The notes: a model not told the origin generated them from the letters alone. A stretch of 64,000 nt of DNA from JBDHWG01 sp046328505 (GCA_046328505.1 JAXLWL010000002.1:1364001-1428000); one strand, 5' to 3'; shown: positions 51,867 to 61,132, counted from the stretch's first letter. A program made the numbers and translations.

Positions 51867-52170
51867 CGGTTTGGCTCTGCCAAAGCAGTTGGGCATGAGA
51901 ATGAGCAGGGCCATTTCCCATCCGCGATAGCACGCCGCGGCCTGGCTGCCATAGCCCGGTTGTAGCCGACCGTCTCAAATCCTCGCTCGATGGGCCTGTT
52001 CTGCGGCAACCGGCGTATAATGACTTCATACGCCGGAGGGGGCACGCAGAAGAGGCCCAGGTCCACTTATGTCAAATTTAGCATGAGTATCCGAGGGGAT
52101 GTGTACGACCGTCCACGTCCACGACGCCCCTACATGCCAAGTCAGCGGTCCGAGGAGACCTAATTCGACC
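51867..52170. other. Gene-free spacer with a palindrome over a TATAAT
   Basis: No credible gene lies here. A perfect 9-bp inverted repeat, CCGGCGTAT (52010-52018) with ATACGCCGG (52028-52036), contains the start of a TATAAT (52016-52021), which could be the promoter and operator of the MBL-fold gene. The -35 is not convincing. Confidence 0.45.
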
Positions 52171-52830
52171 ATGCGGATCAAGTTCTACGCCCATGCCTGT
52201 TTTCGCATCGAGGGATCGGGAGTCTCGCTCATCACCGACCCATACACACCGTCGGTTGCGCAGTTCGATCCGGTGGGTGAGACGGCGGACATCGTGTTGA
52301 TGTCGTCGGGGAATGACCGGTTTCACAGCGACTACACCCAGATTCCCGGTGACCCGCACATCATCAACGCCCTGGACGTTGGCTCAGCCGGGTTGACGGT
52401 GGACGGTCTGCGTATTCAGAGCTTCCCCAACCGGGAGAACAAAAGCGAAGATGCCGCCGATAACGCCATGTATGGCATCTATCTGGACGGCATGACACTC
52501 CTCCATATGGGGGACGCGGGCCATCTTCCAACGCCCGAGCAAATTCGGTTCCTGGCCGACCAGGTGGATATCCTGCTCGCGCTCGTCGGCGGCCCACCCA
52601 CGATCACGCTCGGCGACCTTGACACCTTTATTGCCGCGATCCGGCCGCGCCTCGTCATCCCGATGCACTACTACAACCCACGCGGCGTGCTGAACATTCT
52701 GCCGGTCACGGCCTATACCGACTTATTCCCCCCCGAACAGGTTACGTGGCTGGACTCGTCGGAGCTAGAGATCACGCCGGAGTCATTGCCCGAAATGATG
52801 CAGATCGTGGTGCTGCAGCAGTCGCGCTGA
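52171..52830 (+). CDS. Metallo-beta-lactamase-fold protein with degenerate metal site
   Basis: The 219-residue protein resembles UlaG/UPF0173-type MBL hydrolases: MRIKFYAHACFRIEG, LITDPY, then HMGDAGHLPT and IPMHYYNP, which keep later metal-binding His and Asp residues. The first motif, normally HxHxDH, reads SSGNDRFHSD, so most of the first metal site is missing. It may bind one metal, be inactive, or have changed function. The ATG at 52171 lies 13 bases after CGAGGAG; the open frame extends 24 codons upstream. It is convergent with degV. Confidence 0.78.
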   Translation: MRIKFYAHACFRIEGSGVSLITDPYTPSVAQFDPVGETADIVLMSSGNDRFHSDYTQIPGDPHIINALDVGSAGLTVDGLRIQSFPNRENKSEDAADNAMYGIYLDGMTLLHMGDAGHLPTPEQIRFLADQVDILLALVGGPPTITLGDLDTFIAAIRPRLVIPMHYYNPRGVLNILPVTAYTDLFPPEQVTWLDSSELEITPESLPEMMQIVVLQQSR

Positions 52831-52841
52831 AAGACGGGGCG

Positions 52842-53672
52842 CTATTTCAGAATTGCCGCGACGCCCACCGCGCCGGGGCCGGCGTGCGTCCCGATGGACG
52901 GCCCGGCCTCCGCGATGAACACCTTGTTGGCGGGGAAATCGTCGGCAAGTCGAGCGCGCACCTCGTCTGCCAGGTCTTTCGAGCCTGAGTAGAGGATGCA
53001 CATCTCGGAGGCCGGCCCTGCCGTTTTCACAAGCTCCACGAGCTTGTCAATCGCCTTGCGCATCGTGCGGATACGCTCTACGACGGTCACATTGGAACTG
53101 TAGACGTCCAGGATCGGCTTCACCTGGAGGAGCGACCCGACGAAGGCCTGAGTGGCGCTCAACCGCCCGCCCCGGTGCAAGAACTCCAGTGTATTGAGTG
53201 CGGCCCACACATGAGTCTTGGGCGCGAGCTGCTGACAAAGCTCATTCAGCTCGGCCAGCGAGGCGCCCTTCTCCGCTGCGCGCGCGGCCTGAATTGCGAT
53301 CAGCCCCTCACCCATCGACGCGCTTGTCGAGTCGACGACCACTACCTTGTCGCCGAATTCCTGGGCCCCGATTCGCGCCGAGTTGTAGATTCCGCTGAGG
53401 CTGGCGGCTACAGTGATCGACAGCACGCTGTCGCCGTCTGCAGTGAGATGCTCGTAAGCCTCTGTGTACACCCCCGGCGCGTTTGCCGCCGTCTTGGGTG
53501 CGATCTTGCTGTTGACGACACGCTCGTAAAACTCCGACGGCTGGAGGTCGACCCTATCGCGGAATGTCTCATTGCCCAGTTGCACCAGGACGGGAACCTG
53601 GGTGATGCCTAGCATTTCGGCCACGACAGGCGGAATATCGGAGGCGCTGTCGGCGACGACGTGTACGGCCAT
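52842..53672 (-). CDS. DegV family fatty-acid-binding protein (FakB-like)
   Basis: The 276-residue protein has VVADSASDIPP at the N-terminus, SLSGIYNSARIG, DSTSASMGEG, LEFLHRGGRLS and a C-terminal THAGPGAVGVA, all DegV signatures. DegV/FakB proteins hold a fatty acid for phosphorylation by FakA. It lies 6 bases after fakA on the same strand, so a FakA-FakB pair that makes acyl phosphate for phospholipid synthesis is likely. Bound chain type cannot be told. Confidence 0.92.
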   Translation of the reverse strand: MAVHVVADSASDIPPVVAEMLGITQVPVLVQLGNETFRDRVDLQPSEFYERVVNSKIAPKTAANAPGVYTEAYEHLTADGDSVLSITVAASLSGIYNSARIGAQEFGDKVVVVDSTSASMGEGLIAIQAARAAEKGASLAELNELCQQLAPKTHVWAALNTLEFLHRGGRLSATQAFVGSLLQVKPILDVYSSNVTVVERIRTMRKAIDKLVELVKTAGPASEMCILYSGSKDLADEVRARLADDFPANKVFIAEAGPSIGTHAGPGAVGVAAILK

Positions 53673-53678
53673 GAACCC

Positions 53679-55406
53679 TCACTCAACTGACATGATATAG
53701 AAGTAGTGCGGCTGCCCGCCTGGGTGAAGCTCCACGCGCAGCGTGCCAAAGGGCAGGGGCGTGCTGCCCAGGCTATGGTTCTGGGCAAACACGGCGACGG
53801 GCATGTCGAAGCGCTGGCGCAAGGCATCGGCAAGGTTATTGGCGAAGGCCTCTGCCCGATCAGGCGTAATGTCTTCACCATAGTACGCCGAGATGACCTC
53901 GAAATCCTCGATGCCGAGCATTCCGAGCACGCCGGCAGCGACCTCTACCACATCATCGCCGGCATCCACCACCTCATCATTCAAGATGCCTATTGTCTGC
54001 CCCTCGCTCACGTCGAGCTCGTCTATCTTGACCGAGCGAACAGCGCGGGCCAACTCGACCGTCTGCACATTGCCGAGCGCCGCCGTCATGGCCGAAACGT
54101 TGTCATCCACGCCGTCACCCGGCATCAACGCCAGCATGGCGCTGATGCCTTGCGGGATGGTTTTACTCGGCACGACGAACACGTTCTTCTCGGTCAGCTC
54201 CTGCGCCTGCTGCGCGGTCATGATAATATTCTTGTTGTTGGGGAGAACGATGACGTTCTGCGGTTTGACCGAGTCGATAGCCGACAGCAGGTCCTGAACG
54301 CTCGGGTTCATCGTCTGGCCACCGGATATGATGCTGCTCGCGCCCATGCTAGCGAAGATTTCCTGGAAACCATCGCCAGGCGCGACGACCACGACCGCGA
54401 GATCGCGCAACGCCTCGGACGCCGCCGTGGTTCGCTCCGCGGCCGGCGCCGGCGTACCGAACTTGCGAGCGGCGAAATCCTTGTGCTGACGGTCCATGTT
54501 GTCGATTTTGACCTTCAGAAGGCTGCCGCGCTGCGTGGCGTAGCTCAGGGCCGCGCCCGGGTCCGTCGTGTGAATGTGCACCTTGATGAGCTCGTTGTCG
54601 CCGACCACAACGGCCGAGTTGCCCAGGGTCAGCATGTCGATGCGGAACTCTTCGAAGTTCAGCCGACCCTCAACGATGAACTCGGTGCAGTAGCCGTACC
54701 CGCCAAGCTCGTCCTCGCCTTCGCTGAAATCCAGGTTGAACGCAGGCATCGCCGCCGCTTCCTGCACTGTTACCCCCGGCTCAACGTAGAGTTTCTCGCC
54801 GCGCAGATAGCGAACCATGCCCTCAAGAAAGAACACATAGCCCTTGCCACCCGCATCCACAACGCCCGCATCACGCAGCACCTTGAGCATTGTCGGCGTT
54901 CGCGCCAGCGCATCCTGCGCGGCACGCAGCGCGCACTCCAGCACAAAGGTGACGTCGGTGGCGTCCTGCGCCGCCAGCGCCGCGTCGCCCGCCTCGCGCG
55001 CGACGGTCAGGATTGTTCCCTCGACCGGTTTGGTGACCCCCTGGTAGGCGAAGGTGGAAGCCTGCCACAGCGCGTCGGCGATATCGCGCCCATCGAACTC
55101 GGCCCTATCCTTGAGCGCGCTCGCGTAGCCACGCAAGAGCTGCGAGAGGATGACGCCGGAGTTGCCGCGCGAGCCGAACTGAGCGCCGCGATAGATGCGC
55201 TGGGAAATCTCGGCCGCCGACTTGCTGTTATTGGACGCGACCTCTTCGTAAGCTGCGCGCGCCGTGAGCATCATATTCGTGCCCGTGTCGCCGTCTGGCA
55301 CCGGGAATACGTTGAGCGCGTTGACCTCGGCGGCGTTGTGTTCGAGCCATGCCGTCCCCGCGCCAACCATGCGTCGGAATTCCTGCCCGTCGTAGACCCT
55401 GCTCAT
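53679..55406 (-). CDS. fakA: Fatty acid kinase, DAK2/DhaL-domain protein
   Basis: The 575-residue protein has an N-terminal DhaL/DAK2 kinase domain (NALNVFPVPDGDTGTNM, with the Mg-binding aspartates; GARGNSGVILSQLLRG written here as GSRGNSGVILSQLLRG), a middle domain (GYCTEFIVEG, VHIHTTDPGAALSYA) and a C-terminal DegV-like domain (VLPNNKNIIMTAQQA). It phosphorylates fatty acids carried by DegV/FakB. It overlaps the upstream Asp23 gene by 4 bases. The order asp23-fakA-degV is a common one in monoderm bacteria. Confidence 0.93.
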   Translation of the reverse strand: MSRVYDGQEFRRMVGAGTAWLEHNAAEVNALNVFPVPDGDTGTNMMLTARAAYEEVASNNSKSAAEISQRIYRGAQFGSRGNSGVILSQLLRGYASALKDRAEFDGRDIADALWQASTFAYQGVTKPVEGTILTVAREAGDAALAAQDATDVTFVLECALRAAQDALARTPTMLKVLRDAGVVDAGGKGYVFFLEGMVRYLRGEKLYVEPGVTVQEAAAMPAFNLDFSEGEDELGGYGYCTEFIVEGRLNFEEFRIDMLTLGNSAVVVGDNELIKVHIHTTDPGAALSYATQRGSLLKVKIDNMDRQHKDFAARKFGTPAPAAERTTAASEALRDLAVVVVAPGDGFQEIFASMGASSIISGGQTMNPSVQDLLSAIDSVKPQNVIVLPNNKNIIMTAQQAQELTEKNVFVVPSKTIPQGISAMLALMPGDGVDDNVSAMTAALGNVQTVELARAVRSVKIDELDVSEGQTIGILNDEVVDAGDDVVEVAAGVLGMLGIEDFEVISAYYGEDITPDRAEAFANNLADALRQRFDMPVAVFAQNHSLGSTPLPFGTLRVELHPGGQPHYFYIMSVE

Positions 55407-55786
55407 CGATTTCCTCTCTGGCGGGGCTCGGTCATACGCAGTCCCTGAACGTGGACGTTCACGCGGGCGACGGGAATCCCCAACGACTTCTCGACGCGGT
55501 ACTTGACGTTCCGCATGATGTTCAATGCTACCTCGGAGATTCGCGTTCCGTACTGGATGATGACGTATAGATCAATCGTGAATTGATCGTTGACGTGCTG
55601 CACGCGTACCCCACGGTGCAGATCACGGTTGAGCAACTCGGCAATCCCGCCGCGCAGGTCAGGCGACGCCATACCGACAACACCGTAGCAGCTCACTACG
55701 GCAGCGCTCGCGAGATGAGCGACGGCAGTCGGCGAGATTTCGATACGGCCGAGAGGGGTCTTGCTCAGAGAGGTTTCGTCAGTCAT
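55403..55786 (-). CDS. Asp23/Gls24 family envelope stress protein
   Basis: The 127-residue protein has LGRIEISPTAVAHLAS, CYGVVGMAS, VRVQHVNDQFTIDLYVIIQYG (motif FTIDLYVIIQYG) and VNVHVQGLRM, the standard Asp23 pattern. The family links to envelope stress and the membrane-near cytoplasm. The ATG at 55786 is preferred over the frame's extension to 55963, which would run into the divergent rpmB region. It overlaps fakA by 4 bases. Confidence 0.92.
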   Translation of the reverse strand: MTDETSLSKTPLGRIEISPTAVAHLASAAVVSCYGVVGMASPDLRGGIAELLNRDLHRGVRVQHVNDQFTIDLYVIIQYGTRISEVALNIMRNVKYRVEKSLGIPVARVNVHVQGLRMTEPRQRGNR

Positions 55787-55803
55787 TTCTATCTCGCTTA
55801 GAT

Positions 55804-55832
55804 TTGCCTCACGGCGGTCGAAGCGGTATACT
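55804..55832 (+). promoter_or_regulatory. Promoter of rpmB
   Basis: TTGCCT (55804-55809), 17-base spacer, TATACT (55827-55832), about 20 bases before the ATG at 55855, which has AGGAGG. Confidence 0.65.
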
Positions 55833-55854
55833 TTGGCTTCGTGCAGGAGGTCAT

Positions 55855-56043
55855 ATGGCAAAATGCGAAGTCTGTGGCAAGGGCGTGCAGCACGGCCACA
55901 ATGTGAGCTTTTCGAAGCGCCGCACCAATCGAATCTGGAAGGCGAATGTTCGCTCCGCGACACTTAACGTTGACGGAGTGACCAAGCGCGTGAAAGTTTG
56001 CACCCAGTGTCTCAAAACGCTGAGCAAGACCGTTAAGGTGTAG
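55855..56043 (+). CDS. rpmB: 50S ribosomal protein L28
   Basis: The 62-residue protein is full length: AKCEVCGKGVQHGHNVSFS, then RRTNRIWKANV, and a C-terminal VCTQCLKTL. Both CxxC pairs are kept, so this is the zinc-binding version. It has its own promoter and terminator and is divergent from asp23-fakA-degV, an arrangement common in Gram-positive-type genomes. Confidence 0.97.
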   Translation: MAKCEVCGKGVQHGHNVSFSKRRTNRIWKANVRSATLNVDGVTKRVKVCTQCLKTLSKTVKV

Positions 56044-56065
56044 ATAGCGCTCGCTGTTGCGCCAG

Positions 56066-56100
56066 AACGCCGGCCCATTTATGGGTCGGCGTTTTGCTTT
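56066..56100 (+). terminator. Intrinsic terminator of rpmB
   Basis: Arms 56066-56078 and 56081-56093 pair over 13 bp (one G-U) and run into TTGCTTT. It begins 23 bases after the rpmB stop. Confidence 0.85.
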
Positions 56101-56187
56101 ATAGCCGCGTGGCTCGTTGTTTCATTCAACTGGCATTCCGCGGATGTGCAAATATACACCCGTCGGCTGGCCTAACGCAAATTCATC

Positions 56188-57714
56188 CTACCCTGGGGCG
56201 GGGACCAGCGAATCTCGCGCAGTCGGCTCTTCATGTGCCGGGGGGCGACGGGGAAGGTCGATGGTGAAAGTTGACCCGAGGCCTGGCGTGCTTTGAACAC
56301 GGATGCGCCCGCCGTGCGCTTCCACAAACTGGCGGCTGATATATAGCCCCAGGCCCAGCCCTCCCAGTCCCTCGTCCGGGATGGCGCGCGCGAAGCGGTC
56401 GAAGATGCGTTCCACATCGGCCGGCGCGATACCGACACCATGGTCCCGCACCGCCACACTCACCCAATCGGTATCACCACCAATGCTGATTTCTATCGGC
56501 GCACCGCGTCCGTATTTCAGGGCGTTGGACACGATATTCGTGATCGCCTGGTCGAGGCGAAAGCGGTCCCAGCGGCCAATCCACGGGCCGTCAGCCTGCA
56601 ACCGCATCTCGCTGCCCTGCGCGTCGGCCTCATCAGAAAAGCGCTCCACCACGTCGTGGGCGACGGCGGCCAGATCGACGTCCTCCAGATTCAGCGCAAC
56701 TCGGCCCGCCGATATCCGCGAGACGTCGAGCAAATCCTGCACGATGTGTGTCAGCTGATCGAGCTGTTTGTCTCCCTTTCTCAGCAACGACAGCAGGCGT
56801 TCCGGCGGCATGTCCGCAAGGCTATTGCTTTCGGCGCGGCGCAGCAGATATTGGCTGTGCAGGCGCATCGAGGTGAGCGGCGTTTTCAGCTCGTGGGATG
56901 CAATCGCGAGGAACTCGTCCCGCGCGGCAATGGCCTGTTGCGCCCGGCGGTAGAGGCGCGCGTTGTCGATGGCAATCGCCGCGCGCCGCGCCAGGTCTTC
57001 GGCGAGAGCGAGATCGGCCGAGGTGTAATGCCGACCGCTGTCTCCGAACACCGTGGTGAGTGTCCCGAGTAAGCGACCCCGGGACAGCATGGGTATCACC
57101 ATTTCGGACCCGAAGCCCAGGCGGCGGAGCAAGTCCAGATGGTGCGTGTCACGCGCCTCCCGGGCGAGGCGGTCCGGCGAGACATACGCGTCGAACCAGG
57201 AACAGCCCGAGGTGAGCACCTTTGTGATTGTGTGCGATGCGTCGAGCAAAAGGCGGGGGTACTGGCTCTGCAACTCCTGAGCAGCATCTGACTTGTCTGG
57301 GTCCGCGTGCAGAACGACGAGACGGCGGACCGATCCCTCCTGCTCGATGAGGTCTATCGAGCACCAGTCGGCGAGGGTGGGAACGACCAGACGGGCCAGG
57401 TTGTTGAGGCGCTCCTCGTACTCGATAGAGGCTGCCAGCACGATACTGGCGCGAGTCAGGAATTCGAGCCGCGACTGGGTTTCCGCGGCCTCGGCGCGAG
57501 CCGCTTGCTCGGCCTGGCGCAGGCGCGTGTTCTCCGTAACCAGTGCGCCGACCAGGTAGGCAAGAGTCTGCAACGCATCCGTCAACGGCGGCGCTTCTTG
57601 CGCGCTGACACCGCGCCCCTCCAACTCACCATCATCCGCGTCTTCATACGCGAATGCCCCGTCCACTTGTGCGGACGCGGCGATGACCGGGAGGGCGCCT
57701 TCTGCCTCCACCAT
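56188..57714 (-). CDS. Soluble sensor histidine kinase (GAF-HisKA-HATPase)
   Basis: The 508-residue protein has an N-terminal acidic region, a short coiled coil (about 58-85), a GAF domain (about 88-255), the phosphoacceptor H274 in IASHELKTPL, then the N box NALKYG, DHGVGI (G1), and GGLGLGLYISRQ (G2). There are no TM segments, so it senses a cytoplasmic signal or a partner. The ATG at 57714 has GAGGAGG upstream; an ATG at 57747 lacks it. No response regulator is adjacent, so its partner is elsewhere. Confidence 0.92.
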   Translation of the reverse strand: MVEAEGALPVIAASAQVDGAFAYEDADDGELEGRGVSAQEAPPLTDALQTLAYLVGALVTENTRLRQAEQAARAEAAETQSRLEFLTRASIVLAASIEYEERLNNLARLVVPTLADWCSIDLIEQEGSVRRLVVLHADPDKSDAAQELQSQYPRLLLDASHTITKVLTSGCSWFDAYVSPDRLAREARDTHHLDLLRRLGFGSEMVIPMLSRGRLLGTLTTVFGDSGRHYTSADLALAEDLARRAAIAIDNARLYRRAQQAIAARDEFLAIASHELKTPLTSMRLHSQYLLRRAESNSLADMPPERLLSLLRKGDKQLDQLTHIVQDLLDVSRISAGRVALNLEDVDLAAVAHDVVERFSDEADAQGSEMRLQADGPWIGRWDRFRLDQAITNIVSNALKYGRGAPIEISIGGDTDWVSVAVRDHGVGIAPADVERIFDRFARAIPDEGLGGLGLGLYISRQFVEAHGGRIRVQSTPGLGSTFTIDLPRRPPAHEEPTARDSLVPAPG

Positions 57715-57901
57715 ATCTACCTCCTCAGCCCCCGCGAAAGGCAGCAAGAAGGGACCGCGAGTTGGCGCGGGGAGCCGACCTCAGTAGAATGCAGCAAGAA
57801 ATGTGCCGCCAGATGTATTTTTTGGGCCAGGGAATTGCCGCGTAGAATATCAGTATCAGAAAGATAGTCTGCTTGCTTCTACCGACAGGAGAGTTCCGAC
57901 T

Positions 57902-58429
57902 ATGGCACAGGAGTCTATTCCGGCCGAGACGCGGATCGGCCACGTACATCTCAAGGTCGCGGATCTGGAGCGCGCCATCCACTTCTATCGTGATCTGCTC
58001 GGCTTCGATCTACTCATGAACTTCGGGACGGCGGCCTTCCTTTCGGCAGGTGGCTACCACCATCACATCGGGCTCAACACCTGGGAGAGTCTTGGCGGGC
58101 AGCCGCCGTCCCGTGGGACAACCGGCCTCTATCACTTCGCCATCAACTACCCTACGCGCCGCGACCTGGCCGCCGCGCTCAAACGTCTGCTCGACGGCGG
58201 CTGGGGCATCGATGGCGCATCCGACCACGGCACGCACGAAGCCATCTATCTGCACGACCCAGACTACAACGGCATCGAGTTCGCGTGGGACCGTCCGGCG
58301 GACGAGTGGCCGCGTCAAGACGACCGTATCGTATTCAGCCGCAAGCCGCTCGACTTCGAGAGCCTGCTGTCGGAGCTTAGCGCGCCGGCGGGCGCCGACC
58401 GGCTGAGCTACCTCGCCCAGTACGACTAG
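57902..58429 (+). CDS. VOC-family (glyoxalase/extradiol dioxygenase-fold) protein
   Basis: The 175-residue protein has RIGHVHLKVADLERAIHFY (first metal histidine), GLYHFAINYP (second histidine) and NGIEFAWD (glutamate), the 2-His-1-Glu site of the vicinal-oxygen-chelate fold. Short VOC proteins include catechol 2,3-dioxygenase-like, fosfomycin and glyoxalase types. The single-domain size and GGYHHHIGLNTW stretch resemble CatE-like proteins. The substrate is unknown. CAGGAGAG precedes the ATG. It is convergent with ilvD. Confidence 0.88.
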   Translation: MAQESIPAETRIGHVHLKVADLERAIHFYRDLLGFDLLMNFGTAAFLSAGGYHHHIGLNTWESLGGQPPSRGTTGLYHFAINYPTRRDLAAALKRLLDGGWGIDGASDHGTHEAIYLHDPDYNGIEFAWDRPADEWPRQDDRIVFSRKPLDFESLLSELSAPAGADRLSYLAQYD

Positions 58430-58456
58430 CGACTGTGCAGAGATCTGCGCGAACGC

Positions 58457-58488
58457 AAAAAGCCCGCCTCGGCAACGAAGCGGGCTTT
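58457..58488 (-). terminator. Two-way intrinsic terminator between the VOC gene and ilvD
   Basis: AAAGCCCGC (58459-58467) pairs with GCGGGCTTT (58480-58488) across a 12-base loop. On the minus strand it runs into TTTTT, the better direction, which ends ilvD. Confidence 0.85.
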
Positions 58489-58508
58489 ACTTCTGCAGAA
58501 ACTAGTGA

Positions 58509-60191
58509 TTAGTCGGTGACCGCGCCGACGCTCGCGCTAGACACGAGCTTGACGTACTTCGCGAGGACGCCCGTTGTGTAGCGCAGCGCGGGCGGCTGCC
58601 ACGCAGCGCGCCGGCGGGCCAGCTCGTCGTCGGAGATGTTGAGCTGCAGGAGGCGCTTGTCGGCGTCGATGGTGACCGAGTCCCCCTCCTCCACCAGCGC
58701 GATCGTCCCGCCGACCGCCGCCTCCGGCGCAACATGGCCCACGACCATGCCATACGTGCCGCCAGAGAAGCGTCCGTCGGTAATGAGTCCCACCGAGTCG
58801 CCGAGGCCCGCGCCGATGATCGCCGAGGTCGGAGCGAGCATCTCGCGCATCCCTGGGCCGCCCTTCGGCCCTTCGTAGCGGATAATGAGGATATCGCCGG
58901 GCTTGATCTGGTTGGCGAGGATCGCCTGGAGGCACACTTCCTCGGAATCGAACACGCGAGCCGGCCCCGTGATGGTGTGCTGCTTGATGCCGGTGATCTT
59001 AGCCACACAGCCCTCGGTCGCCAGGTTGCCGCGCAGGATCGCCAGGTGACCCTCGGGATAGACAGGATCATCCCACCCACGCACGACATCCTGACCGGGC
59101 GGCGGGGTTTCTGACACATCAGCCAGATTCTCGGCCACGGTCTTGCCGGTGATCGTCAGGCAGTCGCCATGGATCAGACCGTGGGTCAAGAGCATCTTCA
59201 TCACGAGGGGGATTCCGCCGACCTTGTGCAGGTCTGTGGCGACGTACTTACCGGAGGGCTTAAGGTCGCATAGAACGGGAACCCTGGCGCGAATTTCCTC
59301 GAAATCATCGATCGTCAGGTCGACGCCCGCGGAGTGGGAGATGGCCAGGAGGTGCAGCACCGCGTTCGTAGAGCCACCGATCGCCATGACCACGGCAATC
59401 GCGTTCTCGAATGCCTTGCGCGTCATGATGTCGCGCGGCAGGCGCTGAGCGCGTATAGCGTCGACCAGGACACGCGATGATTCTGCGGCGCTCAGCGCCT
59501 TCTCCTCATCCTCCGCGGCCATAGTCGAAGAATACGGCAGGCTCATGCCCAGCGCCTCGATGGCCGAGGACATCGTGTTAGCGGTGTACATGCCGCCGCA
59601 GGAGCCGGGCCCCGGACAGGCGTGGCGCTCGACCTCCATCAGCTCTTCCCGGCCGATGCGGTTCGCACTGTACTGCCCGACCGCTTCGAAAGCGCTCACG
59701 ATCGTGAGGGCGCGCCCCTCATACCAGCCCGGCTTGATCGTCCCGCCATAGACGAAGATAGCCGGGATGTTGAGGCGCGCGAGGCCGATCATCGCACCGG
59801 GCATGTTCTTGTCACACCCGCCAATCGCCACGACGCCATCCATGCTCTGGCCGCGGCACACCGTCTCGATGGAATCGGCAATGACCTCGCGCGATACCAG
59901 GGACAGCTTCATGCCCTCGGTGCCCATCGAGATGCCGTCGCTCACGGTGATGGTGCCGAACGTCTGGGGCATAGCGCCGGAGTCGTAGAGGGCATCCACG
60001 GCGCTCTGGGCCAGGATGTTGAGGCCGACGTTGCACGGCGTAATGTTGCTATATCCATTCGCGACACCGACGATGGGCTTGCTGAAGTCCTCGTCGCTGA
60101 AGCCGACGGCGCGAAGCATGGCCCGGTTAGGCGAGCGCTCCACGCCCTGAGTCACAATGCGGCTGCGTCGGTTGAGGCCGTTACCACTCAT
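58509..60191 (-). CDS. ilvD: Dihydroxy-acid dehydratase
   Basis: The 560-residue protein is full length: PIVGVANGYSNITPCN, GGCDKNMPGAMIG and CPGPGSCGGMYTANTM supply the Fe-S cysteines, and GRFSGGTYGMVVGHVAPEAA lies near the end. It dehydrates dihydroxy-acids to 2-keto acids in Ile, Val and Leu synthesis. TAGGAG precedes the ATG. It stands alone here, with its own promoter and terminator; no other ilv or leu genes are in the window. Confidence 0.96.
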   Translation of the reverse strand: MSGNGLNRRSRIVTQGVERSPNRAMLRAVGFSDEDFSKPIVGVANGYSNITPCNVGLNILAQSAVDALYDSGAMPQTFGTITVSDGISMGTEGMKLSLVSREVIADSIETVCRGQSMDGVVAIGGCDKNMPGAMIGLARLNIPAIFVYGGTIKPGWYEGRALTIVSAFEAVGQYSANRIGREELMEVERHACPGPGSCGGMYTANTMSSAIEALGMSLPYSSTMAAEDEEKALSAAESSRVLVDAIRAQRLPRDIMTRKAFENAIAVVMAIGGSTNAVLHLLAISHSAGVDLTIDDFEEIRARVPVLCDLKPSGKYVATDLHKVGGIPLVMKMLLTHGLIHGDCLTITGKTVAENLADVSETPPPGQDVVRGWDDPVYPEGHLAILRGNLATEGCVAKITGIKQHTITGPARVFDSEEVCLQAILANQIKPGDILIIRYEGPKGGPGMREMLAPTSAIIGAGLGDSVGLITDGRFSGGTYGMVVGHVAPEAAVGGTIALVEEGDSVTIDADKRLLQLNISDDELARRRAAWQPPALRYTTGVLAKYVKLVSSASVGAVTD

Positions 60192-60232
60192 AGGGGTTCT
60201 CCTAGCGTTGTGCCTGGTCTTGAATCTGTCTC

Positions 60233-60260
60233 ATTCTACCGCCAGAAAAGGATTATGCAA
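60233..60260 (-). promoter_or_regulatory. Promoter of ilvD
   Basis: Minus-strand TTGCAT (60260-60255), 16-base spacer, TAGAAT (60238-60233), leaving a leader of about 35 bases. That is too short for a leader-peptide attenuator or T-box. Confidence 0.6.
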
Positions 60261-60465
60261 GTTTGACGCTCGCCGTTCCTTCGCACCATCAGCCCGCTGT
60301 TCAGGTGGGGGTGCTTTTGAAGGGCTTCGCCGCTCCATGTCCTCCCCCTCTCCAGCCTCGGTGGCGGTGGCGTGCCACTCCGCACTGGCAGAGGTTGAAG
60401 ATAGAGTTTCGCCTTTCTGCGCTGCGCGGTATAATTCGGGCCGGCACAGAGAGGAGAGCCTCGCT

Positions 60466-61062
60466 TTGGACGAGTCCAGCCTGATTCGCCAGGCCCAGAA
60501 AGGCGACGTTCGCGCCTTTAACGTCCTGGTTCGCGCCCACCAGACGACGGTCTACAACGTCGCCTACCGCGTGCTGGGCGATAGTGACTCTGCCGCCGAT
60601 GTCGCGCAGGAGACGTTCGTCCACGCCTACAAGGCGCTGGCCGACTTCAAAGGGGGCTCTTTCCGCGCCTGGCTCGTCCGCATCGCCACAAATGCCTGCT
60701 ACGACCAACTCCGCTACGACAAGCGCCGTCCCGCGACTTCCCTTGAAGAGATGGCCCCGGAATCCGAGACCGGTGACCCCGGCCCGCCCCTGCCCGATCC
60801 GGGCGAGGGGCCGGAGGAGTATGTGCTGCGGCAGGAGCTTGGGCACGTCGTCGCCCGCGGCCTGGAGACCCTGCCCGCAGAGCAGCGCGTGACCCTCGTG
60901 CTGTCCGATATCCAGGGGTTCTCCTACGAGGAAATCGCGAACGCGACCGGCGTCGAGTTGGGCACGGTGAAGTCGCGTCTCAGCCGGGCGCGCGCCCGCA
61001 TGCGCGATTTTCTCTTGAGCCAGCAGGAACTTTTGCCCGCTACGTATCGTCTAGGAAGCTAG
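60466..61062 (+). CDS. ECF-type RNA polymerase sigma factor
   Basis: The 198-residue protein has sigma region 2 (AFNVLVRAHQTTVYNVAYRVL, then DVAQETFVHAYKAL and FRAWLVRIATNACYD), an acidic linker (MAPESETGDPG) and region 4 (YEEIANATGVELGTVKSRLSRARARM; motif GVELGTVKSRLSRAR). The start is TTG at 60466 behind GAGGAG; no ATG or GTG fits. A TATAAT at 60430-60435 lies just upstream. The next gene encodes its probable anti-sigma factor, 70 bases downstream. Confidence 0.9.
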   Translation: MDESSLIRQAQKGDVRAFNVLVRAHQTTVYNVAYRVLGDSDSAADVAQETFVHAYKALADFKGGSFRAWLVRIATNACYDQLRYDKRRPATSLEEMAPESETGDPGPPLPDPGEGPEEYVLRQELGHVVARGLETLPAEQRVTLVLSDIQGFSYEEIANATGVELGTVKSRLSRARARMRDFLLSQQELLPATYRLGS

Positions 61063-61112
61063 GTAACCAGAAGATGAGGAGCTTACCGCCGTATCCAACG
61101 TCCTGGTTACCT
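61061..61112. repeat. Inverted repeat between sigma and anti-sigma genes
   Basis: AGGTAACCAG (61061-61070, overlapping the sigma stop codon) and CTGGTTACCT (61103-61112) are perfect complements with a 32-base loop. It would fold in the shared mRNA and may tune anti-sigma expression. Confidence 0.55.
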
Positions 61113-61132
61113 TTGGGAGTGGGGATTGTTGC

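Noticed and set aside
53706..55448. 580-residue open frame antisense to fakA
   Set aside because: It mirrors a well-supported gene, has no recognisable domain and is Arg/His-rich, as expected for the opposite strand of GC-biased codons.
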